Shown here piece by piece: positions 52,547 to 58,990 of a stretch of DNA of 64,000 nt. The DNA comes from Streptomyces albospinus. Lineage in GTDB: Bacteria; Actinomycetota; Actinomycetes; Streptomycetales; Streptomycetaceae. Numbering within the stretch: the first letter of the stretch is position 1; every line of letters starts with the position of its first letter. Location: NCBI RefSeq assembly GCF_014648695.1, contig NZ_BMRP01000004.1, positions 162,553 through 226,552 on the forward strand, in the 5' to 3' direction. Both the position numbers and the translations under genes were made by a program. Under the pieces are notes generated by a model. The model was not told where the DNA came from. It did no database searches and worked only from the letters and a program-made list of their open reading frames with translations.

Positions 52547-53385
52547 CCGTGGCTCGTCGGCGCAACGAACGGCACTGGCTGGCCTCCGCCGGGCTGCACA
52601 CCGCCCTGGCGCTCGCCGCCGTCATCGCGGTCTTCCCGCCCCTCTGGCTGCTGATCACCTCCTTCAAACCCAGGAACGACGCCTTCTCCACCAGCCTGGT
52701 CAGCCACTTCACGCTCGCCAACTACACACATGTGGTGGCGGACACGGAATTCCTGACCTGGTTCAAGAACTCCGTGATCATCGTCGGACTGACCACCGTC
52801 CTCGGCGTCTTCATCGCCGCCACCACCGGCTATGCCGTCAGCCGCTTCCGCTTCCCCGGGATGCGCCCGCTGATGTGGCTGCTGCTGATCACCCAGATGT
52901 TCCCGGTCGCGGTACTGATCGTGCCGCTCTACAACCTCCTCGCCTCCCTCGGCCTGCTCAACCAGCCCGCCGGACTGGTCATCACCTACCTGACCATCGC
53001 CGTGCCGTTCTGCGCCTGGATGATGAAGGGCTTCTTCGACACCATCCCGGTGGAGATCGACGAGGCGGGCCGCGTCGACGGCCTCAACCCCTTCGGCACC
53101 TTCTGGCGCCTGGTCCTCCCGCTCGCCCGCCCCGGCCTCGCCGTCACCGGCTTCTACACCTTCGTCACGGCCTGGGCCGAGGTCGCCTACGCCTCCGCCT
53201 TCATGACCGGCGAGGAGAACCTGACGCTCGCCGGGGGCCTCCAGACCTTCGTCAACCAGTACACCAACGACTGGGGTTCGATGACCGCCGCCGCCGTGAT
53301 CATCGCCGTACCGGCCGCGCTCGTCTTCGCCTTCGCCCAGCGCCACCTCGTATCCGGACTGACCGCCGGTACCACCAAGGGATGA
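52543..53385 (+). CDS. malG: Maltodextrin ABC transporter permease MalG
   Basis: This 280-residue membrane protein has six helices and the EAA-type loop EIDEAGRVDGLNPFGTFWRLVLPLARP. It starts at a GTG overlapping the malF stop (GTGA); a GTG two codons later (52549) is also possible. The aglA start follows one base after its stop. Confidence 0.92.
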   Translation: MTVARRRNERHWLASAGLHTALALAAVIAVFPPLWLLITSFKPRNDAFSTSLVSHFTLANYTHVVADTEFLTWFKNSVIIVGLTTVLGVFIAATTGYAVSRFRFPGMRPLMWLLLITQMFPVAVLIVPLYNLLASLGLLNQPAGLVITYLTIAVPFCAWMMKGFFDTIPVEIDEAGRVDGLNPFGTFWRLVLPLARPGLAVTGFYTFVTAWAEVAYASAFMTGEENLTLAGGLQTFVNQYTNDWGSMTAAAVIIAVPAALVFAFAQRHLVSGLTAGTTKG

Positions 53386-53386
53386 C

Positions 53387-55120
53387 ATGACCCGACAGCA
53401 CAACGTCACTCCTGCGCACGCCACCAGGGGGAACAGCACTCCCGGCAACGCCGCCGCCGACTGGTGGCGGGACGCCGTGATCTACCAGGTCTATCCGCGC
53501 AGCTTCGCCGACGGAAACGGCGACGGCATGGGCGACCTCCAGGGCATCCGCAGCCGGCTGCCCCACCTCCGCGACCTGGGCGTGGACGCGGTCTGGCTCA
53601 GCCCGTTCTACGCCTCCCCGCAGGCCGACGCCGGCTACGACGTCGCCGACTACCGCGCCACCGACCCGATGTTCGGCACCCTCAAGGACGCCGAGTCGGT
53701 CATCCGCGAAGCACATCACCTGGGCCTCCGCATCATCACCGACATCGTCCCCAACCACTGCTCCGACCAGCACGAATGGTTCCGCCGCGCGCTCGCCGAG
53801 GGCCCCGGATCGGTGCTGCGCGAGCGCTTCCACTTCCGCAAGGGCCGCGGCGCCAACGGCGAACTGCCGCCCAACGACTGGGAGTCCATCTTCGGCGGCC
53901 CCGCCTGGACCCGCCTCCCCGACGGCGAGTGGTACCTCCATCTCTTCGCCCCCGAACAGCCCGACTTCAACTGGGAACACCCCGCAGTCCAGGACGAGTT
54001 CCGCTCCATCCTCCGCTTCTGGCTGGACCTGGGCGTGGACGGCTTCCGGATCGACGTCGCCCACGGCATGGTCAAGGCCCCCGGCCTCCCCGACATCGGC
54101 CGCGGCGAACAGGCCCGGCTGATCGGCTCACAGGTCCTCCCCTTCTTCGACCAGGACGGCGTCCACGACATCTACCGCTCCTGGCGCACGGTCCTGGACG
54201 AGTACGCCGGGGAGCGGATCGGCGTCGCCGAGGCATGGGCCCCCAGCGTCGAACGCCTCGCCCTCTACGTCCGCCCCGACGAACTCCACCAGGGCTTCAA
54301 CTTCCACTACCTGAACACCCGTTGGGACGCGGAGGCGCTCCGCGACGCCATCGACTCCTCCCTCGCCGCCATGCGCCCCGTGGGCGCACCCACCACCTGG
54401 GTCCTCTCCAACCACGACGTCGTCCGCCACCGCACCCGCCTCGGCGGCGGCCTGGCCCGCGCCCGCGCCGCCACCCTCCTGATGCTGGCGCTGCCCGGCT
54501 CCGCGTACCTCTACCAGGGCGAGGAACTGGGCCTGCCGGAGGTCACCGACCTGCCCGACGACGTCCGCCAGGACCCGTCCTTCTTCCGCGCCAGCGGCCA
54601 GGACGGCCTCCGTGACGGCTGCCGCGTGCCGATCCCCTGGAGCGGCACGGCGCCCCCGTACGGCTTCGGCGACGGCGGCAGCTGGCTGCCCCAGCCCGCC
54701 GACTGGGCCGCCCTCACCGCCGCGTCCCAGACCGGTGACCCGGACTCCACCCTGGAGCTCTACCGCAGCGCGCTGGCGATACGCCGCAGCCACCCCGGCC
54801 TCGGCGCCGGCGACTCGGTCGAGTGGCTGGACGCCCCCGCCGGCGTCCTGGCCTTCCGGCGCCCCGGCGGCCTCATCTGCACGGTGAACACCACCGGTGA
54901 GGCGGTACGGCTGACGCTGCCCCCCGTCCGGCTCCTCCTCTCCTCCCGCACTCCGTTCGTCCCCGCGGCCTCTGTCGCCTCCACTCCGTCCGCCCTCGCG
55001 GCCCTCTCCTCCTCCCGTCAACCGTCCAACGCCCACGGCGCATTGAGCGTTCCCGAAAATCTCGAAGTTTCCGAAATTCGTGAAATCCCCGCCGAGGCCA
55101 CGATCTGGTGGGCGGAGTGA
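53387..55120 (+). CDS. aglA: GH13 alpha-glucosidase, second copy
   Basis: This 577-residue enzyme is closely similar throughout to the product at 48467-50107: nucleophile D223 (GFRIDVAHG), E282 (VAEAW), D344 (SNHDVV). It is the fourth gene of the malEFG operon and should hydrolyse imported maltodextrins in the cytoplasm. Near the C-terminus it has a 35-residue Ser/Pro/Ala-rich insertion and an AVPENLEVSEIREIP-like segment encoded by unusually AT-rich DNA (55041-55087), absent from the paralogue. It ends by overlapping the lacI GTG (GTGA). Confidence 0.9.
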   Translation: MTRQHNVTPAHATRGNSTPGNAAADWWRDAVIYQVYPRSFADGNGDGMGDLQGIRSRLPHLRDLGVDAVWLSPFYASPQADAGYDVADYRATDPMFGTLKDAESVIREAHHLGLRIITDIVPNHCSDQHEWFRRALAEGPGSVLRERFHFRKGRGANGELPPNDWESIFGGPAWTRLPDGEWYLHLFAPEQPDFNWEHPAVQDEFRSILRFWLDLGVDGFRIDVAHGMVKAPGLPDIGRGEQARLIGSQVLPFFDQDGVHDIYRSWRTVLDEYAGERIGVAEAWAPSVERLALYVRPDELHQGFNFHYLNTRWDAEALRDAIDSSLAAMRPVGAPTTWVLSNHDVVRHRTRLGGGLARARAATLLMLALPGSAYLYQGEELGLPEVTDLPDDVRQDPSFFRASGQDGLRDGCRVPIPWSGTAPPYGFGDGGSWLPQPADWAALTAASQTGDPDSTLELYRSALAIRRSHPGLGAGDSVEWLDAPAGVLAFRRPGGLICTVNTTGEAVRLTLPPVRLLLSSRTPFVPAASVASTPSALAALSSSRQPSNAHGALSVPENLEVSEIREIPAEATIWWAE

Positions 55121-56133
55121 CCCCGCGCCTCTCGGACATCGCCGCCCAGGCACAGGTCAGCGAGGCCACCGCCAGCCGCGTCCTGAACGGCAAGGCGGGC
55201 GTGGCGGCGGGCACCCGGCAGCGGGTGCTCGCCGCGCTCGACGTCCTCGGCTACGAACGCCCCGTACGGCTGAAACGGCGGAGCGCCGGGCTCGTCGGCC
55301 TGGTCATCCCGGAGCTGACCAACCCGATCTTCCCCGCCTTCGCCCAGATCATCGAGCAGTCCCTGGCCGGCCATGGCTACACGCCGGTGCTCTGCACCCA
55401 GATGCCCGGCGGCGCCACCGAGGACGAACTCGTCGAGCAGTTGGAAGAGCGCGGCGTCACCGGCATCGTCTTCCTGTCCGGTCTGCACGCCGACACCGCC
55501 GCCGACCCGTCCCGCTACGCCCGCCTCACCTCCCGGGGCGTGCCGTACGTCCTGATCAACGGCTACAACGACCGCATCGACGCGCCCTTCGTCTCACCGG
55601 ACGACGGGGCCGCGGCCCGTATGGCCGTACGCCATCTCGCCGAACTGGGCCATGAGCGCATCGGCCTGGCGGTCGGCCCGGCCCGCTACGTGCCCTCCCG
55701 CCGCAAGGCGGAGGGCTTCACCGCCGCGCTGAGGGAGTCGTTCGGCCTGTCGAGGGGGCAGGCCGAACGACTCGTCCGCCACACCCTGTTCAGCGTCGAG
55801 GGCGGCCACGCGGCAGCCGCCGCACTGCTCGACGAGGGCTGCACCGGCATCGTCTGCGGCAGCGACCTGATGGCGCTGGGCGCGGTACGCGCCGCCCGCC
55901 AAAGGGGACTTGAGGTTCCCGGGCACCTCTCCGTCGTCGGCTTCGACGACTCCCAGCTGATCGCCTTCACCGACCCACCGCTGACCACGGTGCGGCAGCC
56001 AGTGCAGGCCATGGCGACCGCCGCGGTGGGCGCGCTCATCGAGGAGATCCAGGGAAACCCCGTCCAGCGCACCGAGTTCGTCTTCCAGCCGGAACTGGTC
56101 GTACGGGGGTCGACCGGCCCGCGGCCGGGATGA
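55117..56133 (+). CDS. Second LacI-family regulator, MalR paralogue
   Basis: This 338-residue repressor starts at a GTG overlapping the aglA stop (GTGA) and begins VTPRLSDIAAQAQVSEATASRVLNGKAGVA, closely parallel to MalR. A GTG three codons upstream (55108) is an alternative. The ligand domain keeps the SPDDGAA and GFDDSQLIAFTDPPLTTVRQP motifs. The recognition helix differs from MalR by TASRV versus TVSRV, so it may bind the same boxes. It has no basic C-terminal tail. Confidence 0.88.
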   Translation: MTPRLSDIAAQAQVSEATASRVLNGKAGVAAGTRQRVLAALDVLGYERPVRLKRRSAGLVGLVIPELTNPIFPAFAQIIEQSLAGHGYTPVLCTQMPGGATEDELVEQLEERGVTGIVFLSGLHADTAADPSRYARLTSRGVPYVLINGYNDRIDAPFVSPDDGAAARMAVRHLAELGHERIGLAVGPARYVPSRRKAEGFTAALRESFGLSRGQAERLVRHTLFSVEGGHAAAAALLDEGCTGIVCGSDLMALGAVRAARQRGLEVPGHLSVVGFDDSQLIAFTDPPLTTVRQPVQAMATAAVGALIEEIQGNPVQRTEFVFQPELVVRGSTGPRPG

Positions 56134-56140
56134 CCTCGGG

Positions 56141-56392
56141 TCAGGCGTCCTGGGCGGCGTACGAGACGAACGCTGCCCAGGATTCGGCCGCCACTGCGAG
56201 CTGCGGGCCGTCTTGGTCCTTGGAGTCCCTGACGTGGACGGTGGTGGGGCAGGCGGCGATTTCTATGCAGTCGCCGGAATCGTCGCCGCTGTAGCTGGAC
56301 TTGTGCCAGGAGAGGGCGACTTCTACGCAGTCGTCGCCGTCGCCACCGCTGTAGCTGCTTTTGAACCAGGTCAGTTCGGGGGTGCTGCTCAT
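56141..56392 (-). CDS. DUF397 protein with duplicated motif
   Basis: This 83-residue protein has two tandem DUF397 cores: WFKSSYSGGDGDDCVEVA (residues 9-26) and WHKSSYSGDDSGDCIEIA (29-46), followed by the usual VHVRDSKDQDGPQLAV strand and W-x-x-F tail. DUF397 proteins normally carry one core. It overlaps the XRE gene by ATGA. Such small proteins accompany AbaA/WhiJ-type regulators and may be their partners. Confidence 0.88.
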   Translation of the reverse strand: MSSTPELTWFKSSYSGGDGDDCVEVALSWHKSSYSGDDSGDCIEIAACPTTVHVRDSKDQDGPQLAVAAESWAAFVSYAAQDA

Positions 56393-57237
56393 AGCGCTCC
56401 TCGGATCTGCATCAGCAGGCTCCGCGAGTCGTCAGGTGTCAGAGCCTGCGAAAGCAGTCTCGCATACCGCATTTGAAGGACACTCAGCTCTTTCGCGTCG
56501 GAGATGAACAGGCCGCCGCGCTGACCCTCGCAGTAGCCGAACCATTCGTTATCGGGGGTCTCCAGCAGCCGCATCGGTCCGTCCAACCCGGCATGTTTTT
56601 CTTGCACCAGCGGCATGAGCTGGGTTTCTACGTTCCGGATCTCGGAGATTTCGAGGACGTGGTCGATGAGTTGCCTGGTGACCTCCGCGCCACCCATGCG
56701 ACGCAGGAATAGATGCTCTTCGAGGATGAAGCTGAACGCGGTGTTCGGGCGTTCGCGCAGCAGCCGCTGGCGCTCGGACCGTGCTGCCCACTGGGCCTCG
56801 ATCTTGTCGTCGTCCAGGTGCGGGACCTGCTGCGTGAACAACGTTCGGCCGTATGCCTCCGTCTGTAACAAGCCGGGAACCAGCCGGCATTCGTACGTGA
56901 AGAGGCTGATCGCCTGCTTCTCCAGCACCGCCCATTCACGGAACCAGCGAGCCAGTCCCGGCTGCTTCGACAGCCGCTTGGCCGCCTTCCGCAGCACTCC
57001 GTTCGCGTGGAGCGTGTCCTCCGAGCGGTCGATGAACTTCTTCGACGGGAGGCGTCGGCCCTGTTCGACGGAGCCGATGTAGTGCGCCGAATACCGGATC
57101 TCCGGTGCCAGGGACTCCTGCGTGAATCCCGCGTTCTCGCGGAACCCTTGATAGACGGCGCCGAAGGTGCGCAGACTGCCGGACGGCTCGGGCGGTTCGC
57201 CGCCGTCGTAGTGGTGGTCGGTGCTGCTGTCTTCCAT
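56389..57237 (-). CDS. XRE-family regulator of the AbaA/WhiJ (Scr1) type
   Basis: This 282-residue protein has an N-terminal XRE helix-turn-helix (GAVYQGFRENAGFTQESLAPEIRYSAHYIGSVEQGRRLPS) and a long C-terminal domain typical of the group (WFREWAVLEKQAISLFTYECRLVPGLLQTEAYGRTLF, then ILEEHLFLRR). Members control antibiotic production and development, often with the linked DUF397 protein and an anti-sigma-like ATPase, both present here. It is divergent from the ATPase gene. Confidence 0.9.
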   Translation of the reverse strand: MEDSSTDHHYDGGEPPEPSGSLRTFGAVYQGFRENAGFTQESLAPEIRYSAHYIGSVEQGRRLPSKKFIDRSEDTLHANGVLRKAAKRLSKQPGLARWFREWAVLEKQAISLFTYECRLVPGLLQTEAYGRTLFTQQVPHLDDDKIEAQWAARSERQRLLRERPNTAFSFILEEHLFLRRMGGAEVTRQLIDHVLEISEIRNVETQLMPLVQEKHAGLDGPMRLLETPDNEWFGYCEGQRGGLFISDAKELSVLQMRYARLLSQALTPDDSRSLLMQIRGAL

Positions 57238-57317
57238 GGTCGGGTGCTCCCGATGTCACTGGTACTGACTGCCCCGCAAGTCACCCATCGTTACGGCTGG
57301 TTACTCGTCCCGTCCAC

Positions 57318-57369
57318 GTACTGAACTCGTACAGTTTCCGGAGTACGAGCTGAGTACCTGGCGTACGAG
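57318..57369. promoter_or_regulatory. GTAC array in the divergent regulator/ATPase promoter
   Basis: Five GTAC cores occur at 57318, 57329, 57343, 57354 and 57363. CTCGTAC (57326-57332) and GTACGAG (57343-57349) form a perfect inverted repeat with a 10-bp spacer, and GTACGAG recurs at 57363-57369. Roughly helical spacing suggests cooperative binding by the adjacent XRE regulator. Confidence 0.55.
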
Positions 57370-57394
57370 CCTGCTGACCAGCAGCGTTGGCCCC

Positions 57395-57853
57395 ATGCCA
57401 GTACAGCCGACCGTCGCCGTACGGATGTTCACGCAGCGTTTCAGCGCCACCCCGCGCGGGGCCCGTCTCGCGCGCCATCTCGCCGTCCAGCAACTCGATG
57501 TCTGGGGCTTCCCGTACGGCGGCGAAGTCTCGGACACCGCCGCCGCCATCGTCGGGGAACTCGCCGCCAACGCGGTCACCCATGGCCGGGTGTCCGGCCG
57601 GGACTTCGAGCTGCGGCTCGTGAAGCTGCCGGGCTCGGCCCGGCCGGGCACCCTGCGGATCGAGGTCGCCGACACGCGGACGGAGCGGCGCCCACCCGAC
57701 CCCTGGACGCTCACTCCGCCCGCGCCCGACTCCGAGACCGGCCGCGGGATGATCCTCGTCGCCGCGCTCGCCACCTGCTGGACCGTCCTCGACCGGTCCC
57801 CGGTTGGCAAGATCGTCCGAGCCGATCTGGACCTCCCGGAGAGCAGGGGATGA
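57395..57853 (+). CDS. Anti-sigma-type ATP-binding protein (HATPase)
   Basis: This 152-residue protein has the GHKL fold of SpoIIAB-like kinases: N box VGELAANAVTHGRV, EVADTRTERRPP in place of the D-x-G loop, and ETGRGMILVAALATCW for the G box. Such proteins usually regulate sigma factors or phosphorylate anti-anti-sigma factors. It forms the third member of the aba/whiJ-type module with the divergent XRE and DUF397 genes. The N-terminal 20 residues may be translated from ATG 57395; ATG 57425 is possible. Confidence 0.85.
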   Translation: MPVQPTVAVRMFTQRFSATPRGARLARHLAVQQLDVWGFPYGGEVSDTAAAIVGELAANAVTHGRVSGRDFELRLVKLPGSARPGTLRIEVADTRTERRPPDPWTLTPPAPDSETGRGMILVAALATCWTVLDRSPVGKIVRADLDLPESRG

Positions 57854-57866
57854 GGAACGGTACGGC

Positions 57867-58733
57867 TCAGGCAGCCGGCCGCCGGGCGTGGAAGATGCCC
57901 CAGCGCAGCAGGCCGCGACGGGTGATGTCGGTCCAGAGGGGAAGGTTGGTCAGCAGCTCGTCGACGTAGGCGGGGCTGATGACGTCGCGCAGTTCGGCCG
58001 CGCGCCGGTGGACCTCCTCGTCGAGGCGTGCGTAGTGGGTGGTGATGTCCGCTGTGCGGTCCTCGAAATCGACGTCCTTGAGGCCGAGGCCGGAGAGCAG
58101 GTCCAGGTAGAAGGACGGTGTCGCCAGGGTCGGCATGGAGAGCCGGGAGATCGCGGGCCGTACGGCCTCCGCCGGGGTCGCCTCGGCCATCATGATGTCC
58201 GAGAAGACCACGGCGCCGCCCGGCTTGAGTACGCGTACGGCCTCGGCCAGTGCGCTCTCCTTGTCCGGCACGTGGCTGAGGACCTCCAGGGACCATACGA
58301 CGTCGAACCGCTCCGCTTCGTAGGGCAGTTCGTTGAGGGAGCCGGTGACGACCTCGATCAGGCCGTCCAGTCCACGCCGGGCGTTGGCCGCACGGTGGCG
58401 CCGGTTGTGCTCCTCGCTGAGGTCGAGGGCCACGACCCGGCAGCCGAAGCGTTCGGCGAGCGCGCGGGCCGATCCGCCGTATCCGGAGCCGAGGTCGAGC
58501 ACGGTCGCGTGCGGGCCGAGCAGGTCCGCGGCGTTGTTCGCCGCGTGCTCGACGGTACGGTGCGAGGCGTCCGCGATCGCCTCGTGCGCATGGGCGTAGA
58601 CGCCGACGTGGATGTCCTCGCCGCCCCATACGGCGTCGTAGAAGGCGTCGACGTCGCCGGTCTCGTAGTAGCTGCGGATCGCGGTGTCGTGGTGCGGAGT
58701 GGCGCCGGTGGTGTCCTCGGGATTGTCGATCAT
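57867..58733 (-). CDS. SAM methyltransferase, glycine/sarcosine-dimethylglycine type
   Basis: This 288-residue methyltransferase has AdoMet motif I LDLGSGYGGSARAL and VVALDLSEEHNRR, with VWSLEVLSHVPD at the later motif. The start (YYETGDVDAFYDAVWGGEDIHVGVY) and the middle (PAISRLSMPTLATPSFYLDLLSGLGL, THYARL) resemble sarcosine/dimethylglycine methyltransferases that make glycine betaine. The exact acceptor is uncertain; a small-molecule methyltransferase such as a terpenoid type is the alternative. The ATG at 58733 has GGGGA upstream. It ends close to the ATPase gene, 13 bp away. Confidence 0.65.
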   Translation of the reverse strand: MIDNPEDTTGATPHHDTAIRSYYETGDVDAFYDAVWGGEDIHVGVYAHAHEAIADASHRTVEHAANNAADLLGPHATVLDLGSGYGGSARALAERFGCRVVALDLSEEHNRRHRAANARRGLDGLIEVVTGSLNELPYEAERFDVVWSLEVLSHVPDKESALAEAVRVLKPGGAVVFSDIMMAEATPAEAVRPAISRLSMPTLATPSFYLDLLSGLGLKDVDFEDRTADITTHYARLDEEVHRRAAELRDVISPAYVDELLTNLPLWTDITRRGLLRWGIFHARRPAA

Positions 58734-58930
58734 GGTGGGTGGATTCCCCGCTCTCGTCCGGGTAACTCACCTCGTCCGCACGTCCGGGTGACTATGCGCC
58801 AACTTGCCGCATCGCCGGCGAACGCGTTCTCCCCAGACACTTGGCACCGGTCCGACCGGCCGGGCGCGTTGGGACCACCCTGCGGTGGACCTCCGGCCGG
58901 CCGGACCGGCTACTACGGGAACGTAACACC

Positions 58931-58959
58931 GTTGCAATCTCTTGCGAAAGGTCTTGCAG
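58931..58959. promoter_or_regulatory. MalR-type boxes before the pullulanase gene
   Basis: GTTGCAAT (58931-58938) is followed by CTTGCG (58941-58946) and CTTGCAG (58953-58959), a direct repeat with 12-bp period. They lie 32-60 bp before the pulA start, over the expected promoter. Streptomyces amylase promoters carry the same CTTGC-N-GAAAGGTCTTGCAG-like pattern, which binds MalR/Reg1-type LacI repressors (from memory). Confidence 0.75.
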
Positions 58960-58990
58960 TAATGGGGTGGCACGGATAGAACCAAGGGTC

